The notes below the pieces were generated by a model. That model was not told the origin of the DNA and did no database searches. It saw only the letters and a program-made list of their open reading frames with translations. Positions 45,021 to 55,648 of a DNA stretch of 64,000 nt are shown here, one piece after another. Source of the DNA: Heterotrichella gracilis (Eukaryota > Sar > Xanthophyceae > Tribonematales > Xanthonemataceae); the NCBI GenBank assembly GCA_032358255.1, contig JAULBX010011656.1, positions 1 to 64,000 on the forward strand, written 5' to 3'. The translations under genes and the position numbers were made by a program. Every line of letters starts with the position of its first letter. The stretch's first letter is position 1.

Positions 45021-45593
45021 AGCTTTCGCTGGCGGCGAAACTTGCCCCGTATCGTGCTGTACACCACATCAGTGCCCACTACCCTGAGACTCCGGAACCA
45101 AATCGAGCAGGCGCTGCACATACTCAGGTCCAAACAGGTGCCCAAAATTTTCAGCGTTGTTCTCATCCTTAAAGCTATAGGTAGCCTGCTGGCTGTGGCT
45201 GTCTAAGGTGGTATCCTCAGTTCACTCGTGGTTGGTAGGTCGAATTTGACGAGGTTGATCTCAGTGTCAGCCCAGAGAGGAGGGACAGCATGGTCGCGGC
45301 CAGTGGCGGGAAACGATTGCTTCCGCAGTTGCACGTCGATGGCAAGGTGGGTGGAAGGTGGTGTGCTTGCAAAGTGATTAATGCTATTGCATGCATGCAT
45401 GCATATGCAACCAAGTCATGACCAATGCTTGTTATGCATGCACTGGACCGTTTGCATGCATTGGATACTCAGCAGCAGCGACTTCAGCTTCGCGCGTTGA
45501 CCCATGCTCCGACTGCAGTGCATTGCCTGCGGGGACGATATCCAGGTGATGGAGGGTTTCGGTGAGCTAGACGAGGTCCTGGCAGGCGCATGA
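45021..45593 (+). CDS. Glutaredoxin-like / SH3BGRL-type protein (5' end undetermined)
   Basis: Three exons recognised: up to 45137, 45239-45346 and 45519-45593, all phase 0. The order is beta-alpha-beta as in thioredoxin folds: PRIVLYTTSVPTTLRLRNQI, ALHILRSKQVEFDEVDLSVS, PERRDSMVAASGGKRLLPQL, HVDGK, then GDDIQVMEGFGELDEVLAGA. LPQLHVDGK corresponds to the cis-Pro region of glutaredoxins, and GDDIQ to the glutathione-contact Gly-Asp. There is no CXXC/CXXS active site after VLYTTS, as in SH3BGRL-like members, so disulphide chemistry is doubtful. I found no start codon in the first exon; an AG at 45019-45020 suggests an unplaced upstream exon. The stop lies about 30 bp before the predicted start of the JmjC gene on the same strand. 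Confidence 0.7.
45390..45415. repeat. TGCATGCATGCATGCATATG palindromic tract
   Basis: Alternating ATGC repeat in the second intron of the glutaredoxin-like gene; one of many TGCATGCA palindromes in the window. Confidence 0.9.
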
Positions 45594-45623
45594 CCACAGC
45601 GAGTACACTGGAGCTGCAGTAGG

Positions 45624-48600
45624 ATGGCGCCAAACGGAAAGCAACCCATCTTGTCATCCTTTCTTGCAGGCGAAGCGGTCAGATCCCTTTTAGCAGGTGC
45701 GTTTTGCACTACCCCACTTGCGCAACAACTCTCGTGCTCGCTTGCAAATCCGTTGACGCGTCTTTCCTGCACTCCACTTGTGCATGATGCAAACCTTTTC
45801 GGTGCACATATTGTGCTCCCCTTGGCCCACAGACCTGGAACAGCATGGCGAGGGCAGCACCCATGTACAGCTCGAGAACCTCCTCACATGCCTGACGCGC
45901 CATAACACCCACTCGGCAGCCACCTCCCCCGCCGGCCTGGCGCATGCCATCCAATCCGATCCCCTCCTGACCATCCAAACGCAGGTGCGAACCACCCCAA
46001 TTGGAGCTGGTTATTTCCGTTTTCTGACCATAGAAAATATATCTACCTTCTAGTTTTACTTATTTTTAATTGTATGTTAATTCCTCTGGCGTGACCCCAG
46101 GCTCTGCAGGAGCTGGCCTGGGAGAAGCTCCACAGCGGCAGCTGGTGCCAGGTGGCAGTCATGTGGCGGGAGCTGTACTCAGCTGCCTGCCTCGTAGCAG
46201 CACTGCCAGCTGTCATCACCACAGAGGCCGACGGTGGGGATGGGGGTGGCATTGCACAGGGGGATTGTGCCGATGGTGCGGAGCAGCCGAGCACGGTTGG
46301 GATAGCCGACCAGGGCCCATGTGATGCAATCGCAGAGTCAGCACATGGCGCAGCCACATCCCACCAATTACAACCCCACCCGGCAGCCGATGGCAACCAT
46401 GCAGCAAATCCCAGTGCGCAGCGCCATGGCGACGTCCCTGCCCGGGTGCAGCATGCGGCGCGACATGACGCTGCCGAGACGCAGCATGAGGCGCAACCTG
46501 ACGCCGCCATCAGGGCGCAGGATGAGGCGCAACCTGACGCCGCCATCAGGGCGCAGGATGAGGCGCAGCATGGCGCGGCCCAAGTGCAGCATGCGGCCCA
46601 GTATGACGCAGGCATTGCGCAGGATCCCGCGCAACATGATGCGCCCCGGGCACAGCAGTCAGCACAACATGGCGATGCTCGAGTGCAGCACGCAGTGCAG
46701 CATGCAGCTCTGCACGCGTTGGACATGGCGGTGATTATGGGCGGGCCCGGGATGCGGCGCGCGGTGGATCCCGCCATCGACATGCTGCATGGTGCGCTGG
46801 TGGCGGACCACGAGGCATGCGGGGGGCGGTGTCGGAGTGAGGAGGGTGAGGAGGAACAGAGGGCGGTCAAGAGGTCTGATGGGGGTGAGGATGGGGGCCC
46901 GGAGCGCAAGCGGTTGAAAGGTGGGTGGGTCAGTGCTAGGCATTGGTGCTGTTGCAATAAAATGGTGATTATACCTTGTACCCCTCCTGGCATGCTGCAC
47001 GAGTGCACCAGGGTTCATGCAGTTTGCTGGGTTCATGTCGTATCGTTGGTGAGAATGCTAAGTGGGTAACTTGCCTGAACAGGGTGTGGTCGTTCTGGGT
47101 ATGCAACCCCTGCATACCTCAGATCGAAGAAGAGCAACAAATGGTATTAACAGTATCAGGACCAAACTGCTTGGCGTTTCATGACTGGCTAGCTGCTAGT
47201 CTGTATTGCTGAAATGCATGTAGCTAACGATGAGAGAGGAATGTGGCCGTGGATGGATAAAGCCTGGACATGTAACAAATGGCGGAATTGTGTGTCGACG
47301 AGGCTCATTCTAGCAGCAGGCAAGTTGTCATGGGCAAGGCGATTGCAGCGAAGTCGATGAAAACATGGGTGTGCCTGTCCTGCAGTACAAGCTAGCTCGT
47401 CCATTTACATTGCCAACTGGTTGCTTGGTGCCGCTAGCATGGTGTTTGTCAGTGGAAAGGCTTCTTGTACTGCAGGACGGCCACAGCTATCGATATACCT
47501 GGTCCTCGGCTTCACTGCCAATTGCCTTGCCCATGACAACTTGCCTGCTGCGCAAAAGAGTGAGGGTCGCAATTATGTTTTGCAGGCTCTGCCTTGCCAG
47601 TCCACCTACCTACCTTCTCCATACTACGTTTCCCAAAAGCTGAAATCTGCTGTCGCTTTTTGGCCTATGGCTTTTGTAGATTGGAGCTTGTGGAAAGCCT
47701 GAAATGCTGAGATTCTCACCCTTGAAACCTAGTGACCCGCTCCCCTTGGTTCCAGACCTATGGAAATAGGGTGAAGGGTTGTAGGGCTTATGTACCATGT
47801 ACTTTACATCTGCAGTGCAATCTACCGACAACCGCTTGTAGCGAGTACAATGGAGACCAAGTGCAATATGTGCAACTACCACACTACTCTCCCCACGCAT
47901 TACACTTTTACCATCCCACCTCCCTTGAGACCATGCCAGTCCCCACTCGCAGTTGCCCCCGCCCCCATTCCCCTCCCCCCCAGCTCCCTCACCGCCTCCG
48001 GCCAGCGCCTGCCGCTCACTCACATGCCATCCCTGGAGGCCTTCTACACGCGCCACATGGCGCCTGCACAGCCCGTGGTGGTCACAGGGGCAATGGGCCA
48101 CTGGCCGGCCATGCAGCACTGGGGCAGCAGGGACTACCTGTGTAGGGTAAGTACTCAAGGGTTTGGCATTGTAGTGCAAGAGCAGAAAGTACGTTTGTTG
48201 GGGAAGTGCGGGTTTGAGAAGGATTTGAAGTTACACAGTGAATGCCTTGGGATTACAACCCCATATGCCACCCCAATCAGCCATTACCTCCTCCTGCACA
48301 GCACCCCGCCCCCATCCCCACCCCACGTCCCGCTCCCTCCCCCGCACAGGTTGCTGGCCTGCGCACCGTGCCTGTGGAGGTGGGTGCCCACTACCTGGCT
48401 GAGGGGTGGGGCCAGACCCTGATGACCCTGCAGGAGCTGTTGGACTGCCACATGGCGCCAGGTGGCAGCACCACAGGGGTGGACCAGGATCAGCACCAGC
48501 ACCAAAAGTCGCCACATGGCGCTGATGCTGAGGACAGCCACCCACCGGACAGCCATGGCGTGCCAGGTGGCAGTCCCCCACAGGACAACCGCCCAGCCCC

Positions 48601-49586
48601 GTCCCCAGCCACCACCGCCACTGACCCACCAACCACCACCACGCAAGCACAGAGTGGGGGTGGGGTGGGTGGTGCCACCCTTGTACGTGGTCAGGCCGCG
48701 CCAGGTGGCAGCCCCCCACAGGACCACCACCCAGCCACAGCCACCACCACCACATCGCCCTATAGCGCACGTGGTCAGGAGGCGCCAGGTGGCGGCTCCT
48801 CGGGCCGCGCCTATCTGGCGCAGCACTCACTATTGGACCAGGTGCCTGTGCTGCGGAGGGATGTGGAGGAGCCTGAGTACTGCTGCCTGGGGGAGGGGGA
48901 GGTGCAGAGCGTGAACGTGTGGCTGGGGCCGGCAGGCACGGTGGGTGCAGGGGTGTGGTGTAGAATGGTTTAGGTGTGCCGGAGCGGTGGGTTTGGCGGG
49001 TGAGGGGCGTGTGGGTGGGACTTGGAGGGTGGTGTGCAGGAATGCCTGGGCCCCCTCCCCACTCTATTGCTTGCAATAATCCACATAATCATGCACCCAT
49101 GCCCACCATTGTCGCTGACTGTTGGCAAGGGTAATTAGATGATAATAGGTCCTATTATTATCTATTCACCCTTGCTGTTGGGTCATCTTGGCCAATCTAC
49201 GCAGGGGACGCTGCTTTAGTAGGTGAAGTAATATCGCCAATTTGTCTTGATATTAAAATGGAGTTTCTTACTTGCCTGTGCAGGTGACCCCGCTCCACAC
49301 CGACCCCTACCACAACCTCCTGGCGCAGGTGGTGGGGGAGAAGTATGTGCGGCTATACTCCCCCTTACACACACGCGCCCTCTACCCCTTCCAGGAGGGG
49401 CTCACAACCAATTCCAGCGAGGTGGACCTGGACCACCCAGATTTGGAGAAATTTCCAGAGTTGGAGGGAGCCCCTTTCCTGGACTGCGTGCTGGCCTCCG
49501 GTCAAATGCTGTACATCCCGCCTGGCTGGTGGCATTATGTGAAGTCGCTGAGCGTCAGCTTTTCAGTCAGCTTCTGGTGGAAATAG
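45624..49586 (+). CDS. JmjC-domain protein of the JMJD5/KDM8 (plant JMJ30) type
   Basis: Six exons: 45624-45696, 45833-45984, 46101-46920, 47953-48146, 48350-48940 and 49284-49586, in frame, 710 residues. The N-terminal helical domain shows the family pattern WEKLHSGSWCQVAVMWRELY. The JmjC domain starts at PLTHMPSLEAFYTRHMAPAQ PVVVTG and includes GAHYLAEGWGQTLMTLQELL, YLAQHSLLDQVPVLRRDVEE, the iron ligands His and Asp in LHTDPYHN, EKYVRLYSP, and the third His in IPPGWWHYVKSL, ending in SFSVSFWWK as usual. Members are Fe(II)/2-oxoglutarate hydroxylases (arginyl hydroxylation and/or histone demethylation reported). The protein is longer than animal JMJD5 (about 416) because of two low-complexity insertions: an Ala/Gln/His/Asp-rich stretch in exon 3 and a Pro/Gly/Ser/Thr-rich one in exon 5. 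Exon 1 start is inferred from frame and splice fit. Confidence 0.9.
46485..46560 (+). repeat. Coding tandem repeat, 36 bp (DEAQPDAAIRAQ)
   Basis: GAGGCGCAACCTGACGCCGC then CATCAGGGCGCAGGAT occurs twice exactly with a 36-base period inside JmjC exon 3. More diverged Gln/His/Ala/Asp repeats surround it from 46430 to 46725. Confidence 0.9.
48452..48805 (+). repeat. Coding low-complexity insertion in the JmjC domain
   Basis: Four dispersed copies of the core CGCCAGGTGGCAG (or close) encode APGGS, VPGGSPPQD, APGGSPPQD and APGGGSS, separated by Pro/Thr/His-rich spacers. They sit between family-conserved LLDCHM and YLAQHSLLDQ, a loop in known homologues. The frame is kept throughout, so it is probably translated or, less likely, a retained intron. 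Confidence 0.75.
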
Positions 49587-50378
49587 AACCTTCATGGCCA
49601 TGACAGGAATTTATTTTTCGCTTCTTTTTATTCTTTACAGGGTATATTGCTAGCACAAAATCTGATCAAAGATGCCGCTTTTTTGCACGCTTCAGGTCCT
49701 GGACATGTTAAACGCCCAACTTGGCATTTACTAAACTCTTTTTCTTATCATGAACATGGACAGGATTTTTGTCGCCATATGATATGCAACCCAGATATGG
49801 GTATAAGGACCCCTAAGTGCGCCTGTGTGTGTCCCCTTTCATTCTGTCTTCCTTCTTCTGACCATGCGGCTGTAGTGCACGGTGCAAAGTCGTCTGAATG
49901 CAGTGACTGGAGTAAAATTAAATAAAATCATGAAGCAAGTGCCTCTGGTCAATGGGTAGTATACTATTAGTGCCATGCCATGTTGCGTTCAGAGCCTGAA
50001 GTAGCACATACATTACAAAACAAACAAACAAAAGGCATTCCCAGCCGTCACACATACATTACGATAAATAATCCACACAAATATAGGAAAGAACGTGCAT
50101 ATGTGTTAATGTTGTTGTCTGAAAGCAAAAAACTATGACCATGCATATGCATGTGAAGGCTGGATCTGATCACCAATCATCACAATGTGGCAGCCTGTAC
50201 GGCCCCCGGGGCCTGGATATTTTTCATCGCTTTGCAAAAATTGGAGGTGGGGTCTGTATATTGACTTCCCTTCACTTCATCCCACCTCCTCCCGACCACA
50301 GTTGCTCCAGAGGCCACCCTCACATTCCCCTTGCCAATGACCACGATCACTCCTCTATCGTCTCCCCCTTGACGGTGA
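49587..50378. other. Intergenic, convergent ends of JmjC and USP genes
   Basis: 3' flanks of two convergent genes. No gene recognised; TGCATATGCATG palindrome at about 50143. Confidence 0.5.
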
Positions 50379-50406
50379 TCACTCCTCTATCGTCTCCCCC
50401 TTGACC
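50345..50406 (-). repeat. Tandem duplication spanning the USP stop codon
   Basis: GATCACTCCTCTATCGTCTC then CCCCTTGAC occurs at 50345-50373 and 50377-50405, exact over 29 bases with a 32-base period. The upstream copy (coding strand) holds the last codons GETIEE and the TGA; the downstream copy repeats them in the 3' UTR. Confidence 0.93.
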
Positions 50407-52571
50407 ACGATCACGGGTGCGTCCAGGCTGTGCACGCAGTAGTCGCTCACGCTGCCCAGACCAACAGCCGACATCAGGGACCTGGACCAGGGGGGAAGAG
50501 GGCATGCAGCCTGGTGCGACGGGGGTGATAGGGCAGGGGATTTTTTTTAAACACAAAGTGTCATGCGGGGAGGGTGCGCAACCTGAGAAAGCTCAGGCGG
50601 GAAAGCGATGTAGCGCATATGCGAGGGGTTGATGAGGTGCATATCGCGCGCTGTGGTATGCCATGGCAGGACTCAAGGGCAGCCTAGAATCTGAATCAGG
50701 CTACATGCATGTAGGGCAAAGGTTTCAAGGCAGGGTTCAAGGTCGTCCCCCCCCCCCTCCTCACTTTTTTATGCTCCCCATCCCCCTGTGCCCCACCACC
50801 ACCAGGTCCATGCCCTGCTCCCCCACGTAGCCCCTGATGCTCTCGCCCACCCCACCTGTGGCGCTGTGGCTGGAGGCGGGCAGCGCCTTGGTGTGGATCA
50901 TATTGGGGGGGACCTGCGGGTGGTGGGGGTGGGTATTGGTGGTGGCGGTGGCGAATTGTGATGGTAATAACAATGGCAGTGGTGGAGGAGGCGGTGGTTG
51001 GATGTGTTCCAGCTGCAGGCAGAGGGGCATGTACCCTTGCACAATGTGCGTCACCCAGCTTGGTGCCTGTGGTTATGGTGCATGACAAATGCAAGCATGG
51101 CGGGCGGCCCATGCAAATTACACCCGCCTGCACATGCCACCCATGCACCTGTTACCCCCCCTGGTGCCCACAGCCACATCTCCCCCTTGTTCCACGCACC
51201 CTGGTCGCCATTCAGCCCAGCCCAGCCCAGCCTGGTTACCCCCCTGGTACCCACATCCCCCCCCTTGTCACACGCACCCGCTATCCTCCCCCACCCGCAC
51301 ACCACCACAGGCGCACGCACCCCTGCCGCCGTGGCGCTGTTGTACCCCTCCCTCATCTGTATGCGCTCCGCGTGCAGCTGGAAGTCCTAAACCCTAAACC
51401 CTAAACCTCACTACACTACACAGTCAGGTACAGGTACCCGTGGCGCCTGCGGGGCACAGCAGGCAGCCCATGCAACCACACACACACATACTTCCGCAGG
51501 CCAATCCCCTACCCCCCCGCCCAACACGCACCCCTGCCGCCGTGGCGCTGTTGTACCCCTCCCGCAGGATGCGCTCCGCATCCAGCAGGAAATCCTCGCT
51601 GTAGTACACAGTGACCAGGTAAAGGTGGTCGTGGCGCTTGCGGGCGTGGCGGGCAGCCCAAGACAGGGCCGCCTTAGCATTGGCGCTGCCATCGATCATG
51701 GTGCAGAGCTTGCGCCCGGGGCGCGCCCCCGGCGGGGATTCTGGGTCTGGGTTGGGGTTGACGTCCATCCCGAACCGCATCTGGATGTGGGCCTCCACCA
51801 AGCGCTCAGTTTGGACGAGCTGGTGGAGTTCGTTAATTTTCTGGGGAGAGGGTGGATAGGTGGGTGGGTGGGGGGGAAGGGGTGTCAAGGGGCAAGGATC
51901 TCCATTCCGGATAGGGTAAGGATGTATGGTCAGTGCCTAGGGTTTCTGGGTCGTGTTGGGATTGGCATCCATCCTCTGCAATTTTTATTAGATTAAGCGC
52001 ATGGTTGGGGCTAGGTGGTGGAGCTGGTGCGTTGTCTAGGAGTGGGGGGTGGGGAGTGGGGGTGACACTTGGTTTTGGCTGGTGTCAAAGGGGGAGGTGG
52101 GGGGCAAAGTACCTTTTCTATACATGCAAAAGCGGGCATGATATACGAGAGCGCACGGGAAAACTTCCAAGTGGGTGCCTGTGGGTGTATCATATGGTTC
52201 AAGGTTAAACAAGGTTAAAAAAGGTTAAAAAGGCATGCACAACTTACTGCCACCAGTACGGATGGGTGGTTATCCAGGAATGTGTGGTCCCTATGCCAGA
52301 AGTCACACGCAACTGAACTCTGTGGCGGCGTGCTAAAAAAACAGGCCTGCTTGCTGCCGCACACGGGTTTCACCTCTAGGTAGCCAAAGCTTGAACCATG
52401 CACCCATGTCTGGAACCTTCACAAGCCACACACCTCGAGAGTAGTTGGGTACTGCATGAGACTATCGTTCGCCTCGCTGAAGTGCCTTTTGAGGTGCTTG
52501 ATCACGTCCTCTAGCTTGGCAGCCACGGCTGCGTCGTCCTTCGCTGCCACGGTGCCGGAAGTCTCTGCCAT
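50379..52571 (-). CDS. Universal stress protein (UspA-type) domain protein
   Basis: Four exons: 52571-52434, 51840-51532, 50913-50765 and 50481-50379, giving 232 residues. An N-terminal helical extension (MAETSGTVAAKDDAAVAAKL, VIKHLKRHFSEANDS, KINELHQLVQTERLVEAHIQ) precedes the USP fold: KLCTMIDGSANAKAALSWAA, HLYLVTVYYSEDFLLDAERI, YVGEQGMDLVVVGHRGMGSI, GSVSDYCVHSLDAPVIVVKG. The nucleotide-binding signature G-x2-G near GHRGMGS is present, with a slightly longer spacing than usual to the following GS, so ATP binding is plausible. USPs act in stress signalling in bacteria and plants; the specific role is unknown. Intron 2 contains a recent partial copy of exon 2 interrupted by telomeric repeats, and the stop region is tandemly duplicated. 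Confidence 0.9.
51313..51473 (-). repeat. USP exon 2 donor-side echo, split by three CCCTAAA units
   Basis: 51313-51388 closely copies 51527-51597 (the donor side of exon 2, CCTGCCGCCGTGGCGCTGTT and on). At TCCT the copy leaves exon sequence and continues TAAACCCTAAACCCTAAACC (51387-51406). A second fragment at 51424-51473 (GTGGCGCCTGCGGGGC, CAGGCAGCCC) then copies 51613-51662. The middle of the exon copy, about 20-30 bases, is thus replaced by telomeric repeat. Confidence 0.92.
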
Positions 52572-53340
52572 ACCTGTATCTCTGCCCAGGGTTCTCAGGT
52601 GTACACAGGGACCCTTCAACACCTATTGGCCGCAGCCGCTGTTGATATCAAAAGGGTTGTAGCCCTACAGTTCTTCCGTGTTCTGAGGTGTCTTGGGCAC
52701 TATGCGGGCACCCAACTCAGCACTACAACTGTTTCGGAGTTTGGGTTCCGAAACCAAAACCTGGGCTGCACGACTGCAGCGAGTTCAATTTACAAGCCGC
52801 TACCGGTTTGCGTTGCAATACAGCAAGCTTTATCTGTACCAACTGTTGTTAAGCAATAAGATATGTCAAAGGGGTACCCCACTAGGACCTAGTCTAGGGG
52901 TTGTCAAGTAACCCCCACTGAAGTTCAACCAGGCACCATGACCTGTCCGCGCACGTGGTCGATATGGTGACCTGCGCTCGTACACACGGAAACCTGTTGG
53001 GCGATACATTCCTCGAACAACTGGAAGCGTTAGGCATTACCTGCCTAGTCTGGTAGACAACCACTATTTGCAAGTAACGTACAGTTATGGCGTGTTTCAA
53101 TTGGCACATCTGCCCGCATGTGCACAGGTTTAGCGCCAGCTCGAGCGCCCGCTGAACCGGTCGGTCCCTATCCTCAACCTCGCGCCCAAGTTCCTGGTTC
53201 TCGTTTGCATCTGCCTTTGCATACCGTATGTAGTCTTTTGGTGTTATGCAGCGGCGTGTTTGCCAGTTAGGGTGGTAGGCAAGAGCTGCGGTTTTCCTGT
53301 CCAAAGGTCCTTGTTCACTCTAACCATCTCCCTTGCCAAG
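52572..53340. other. Divergent intergenic region, no confident gene
   Basis: USP upstream region. A minus-strand frame (52894-53304) contains a charged stretch but no recognised domain or splice support. Confidence 0.4.
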
Positions 53341-53583
53341 GGTTTCAGACGTGCCAACCTTGGCGAAGAAACTCATCGTGGAGTGCTGTGGGATTGCTGG
53401 AGTTTCTGGGCAGCAGAGGTGCGTGCAAAGCGTGCATGCATATCGAGCACAAGTGCATGCATGCATATGCATTGCCCAACCTCTTGGTGGCCCTGTGTAT
53501 ATGATCTGCCACCTTTCCCACCAACAGGTACTCTGAATCTTATCTGAGTCTATACATTTGGTATACCAGTTGGGTCACGGTCT
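53341..53583 (+). pseudogene. Possible fragment of a class II glutamine amidotransferase (GFAT-like) N-terminus
   Basis: A putative exon 53341-53418 reads VSDVPTLAKKLIVECCGIAG then VSGQQ, with an AG before and AG/GTGCGT after; a second, 53528 on, adds YSESYL before reaching a stop at 53581. CCGIAGV resembles the processed N-terminal nucleophile Cys segment of glucosamine-fructose-6-phosphate aminotransferases. Nothing of the rest of that approximately 600-residue enzyme follows; an LRR gene starts 210 bp later. If the resemblance is real this is a truncated remnant. Low certainty. Confidence 0.25.
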
Positions 53584-53793
53584 AGTGGAGCCTGTGGACT
53601 GGCGCTGCATATTCAAACCACAAAACATCATGGGTCCTGACTGGCAAACCCACCCTAGGGAGTACAGCCACACGACCCTTTCACGCTACACACACGATGC
53701 TTTGACGTACACGGTGAGCCTGTTTCCTCTGACGCGCAGGTATCGAGCATCGCCCTCACCGCACACAGTACTGCACACAGTAGCTAAGGGGCG

Positions 53794-55648
53794 ATGGAGC
53801 ACCCAACTGCAAATGTCACCCCCCATCAGATAGCGAGGGTGGAGCCACCAACTGTGAATGCCAGTCACCAGCCAAACTTGAACCACTTTTACCCACCCAG
53901 CTTACCAGATGCCATGGAGCACCCAGCACCTGCAGCTGTCTACTTACCCTGGTGGCACCCGCACCAGCCGAGCCAAGCATGGATTGACCAGGTATTAGCG
54001 GCCGTGGCCTGGTACAACATCCCAGCAGTCCGGGAACCAAAGCGGTGCCACATACACTCCCCTCCTGACCACATTCTCCAGCGCATCCTGGGCACCCCGC
54101 CGGTCCCCACCCGTGGAGGGAGCGCAACCATCAGCCGCGCAGTCAGGCACAGCGTGCGGCAGCAGCTGGTGTGCAAGCGCTGGCGCCAGGCCCTGGAGGG
54201 TCCCAGCGAGGCATATACAGACATTTGCACGGGCTTCTGCATTTTGGGCGATCAGCTGCTTGCCTGGCTGGGGTCCAGGCTAGGCGAAACCAGGTCCTTC
54301 AGCTTTGCTTTCGAGGAAAGGCACCATGTGCTTCGGGCGCTCAAGATCCTCAATCCAGCCTGCCTCGCCACCCTGCGTCCAATGGATGGCCTGTACAAGG
54401 GGGATATGGCAGGGCAGCTGCTGGAGGCCACCGCCCGCCTTACCTCCCTGACTGGCCTGCAGCTGTACCTGCGCTGCACCCGGGGCGAGGTGGTACCCTA
54501 CATGCCAGTCTTGGCAGCCCTGGTGAATGTGGAGAGGCTGGAAGCCAGCGTCAGGCATCCCCGGGGGAGGCACTGGTGGCCGCAGCTCCCCTGCCTTGCC
54601 AAGCTGGGGACCGCGATAGTGACGGTGAACGGGGCAGACTACGTCCCCATGCTGGCCAACCAGACCACCCTCACCAGGCTTGAGGTGGTTGAAGATAAGT
54701 TTGACAATGTAGAGGGTCCAGTGGGCGGGACCTCCTTACGGCAGCTGACGCAACTCAAGCACTTGAGCGTGAAAGCGTGCACTGAAGACAGCCTGGAGCT
54801 GCCCCCTGCCTGCTTCCCCACATCACTCCAAAGCCTGGCCATCCAAGGCGACTGTGGGGTCATGGATGCTATGGCACTCCTCCCACACCTCGTCCACCTG
54901 ACATCGCTAGATCTATTCTCATATGAGCAGCTCTTGCAGGGATTGACCCCCGCCTTGGTTAGTCTCACCAGTCTACGGGAGCTGAAGGTGAGGGGGCATC
55001 CAGGGGTGCTGGTGGTGCCCCCCTTGCCCCACCTCACGCGGGTGGAGATAGGGTGGCGCGGGTGTGGCATGACGCTGGAGGCGCCGCTCAACCCCCAGCT
55101 GCGCATCGTGTCGCCGGTACGGTTTAGGGCGACGGTTTAGGATTTAGGTTTTACCATTTGGTGGGAGCATGGTGCGGGGATGGTGACTGGCCTCTGAGAC
55201 TGGCTATCTGTCATGATAGGTGTGTGGCGGCGTTATTCTTCTTCCTTTCTTTGACTCTGTCTCTCCAATTGAGCAACATGCTCGTACTTGGGTGTATTTA
55301 TTGCAACTAATGTGCCAAAAGCCTGTGTTTGGCATGAAAGTTTTTTTGCAATTGCAATCTTAACAACTTATAGATTGTTTTGGAGGGGGAGGGGGGGGAG
55401 AGAAATGGTGTGTTTATTCATTTTGTCCATTGCAGGGGATGCATGGCAAGGGGGTGAGCATCAAGGGCAGGCACGGGGAGTACAGCCTACAGGGCCTGGA
55501 TGCGGAGGGTGCCCTTGTGGTGCACACAGTGCAGCACATGCCTCCGGATGCTCTGCCAGGCGCTGAGCACCCCCATGTGCACGAGGCAAGGGAAGAGAAG
55601 GAGCGGTGGTGTGCGTGGCTGCGGGAGTGCGCAGCAGGATGGCCCTAG
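53794..55648 (+). CDS. F-box-like / leucine-rich-repeat protein
   Basis: The main exon 53794-55116 (or to a stop at 55138-55140) is open for over 440 codons. The N-terminal about 100 residues contain a Pro/His-rich segment with two related MEHP starts, then an F-box-like region (PPDHILQRILGTPP ... RQQLVCKRWRQALE). LRR-like repeats follow: LTSLTGLQLYLRC, LVNVERLEASV, LRQLTQLKHLSVKAC, LVHLTSLDLFS, LTSLRELKVRGHP, LPHLTRVEIGW. Near the end, SPGTACGGTTTAGGG offers a donor (GTACGG at 55117) joining in phase to 55436-55648 (GMHGKGVSIKGRHGEYSLQG ... AAGWP stop), giving 511 residues; reading through gives 448. F-box-LRR proteins usually recruit substrates to SCF ubiquitin ligases, but the F-box here is weak. 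Confidence 0.7.

Noticed and set aside
46043-47008. Long minus-strand frame of about 320 codons opposite the JmjC exon 3
   Set aside because: It is the antisense shadow of the low-complexity, GC-rich coding repeat; the plus strand joins in frame to a conserved JmjC domain.
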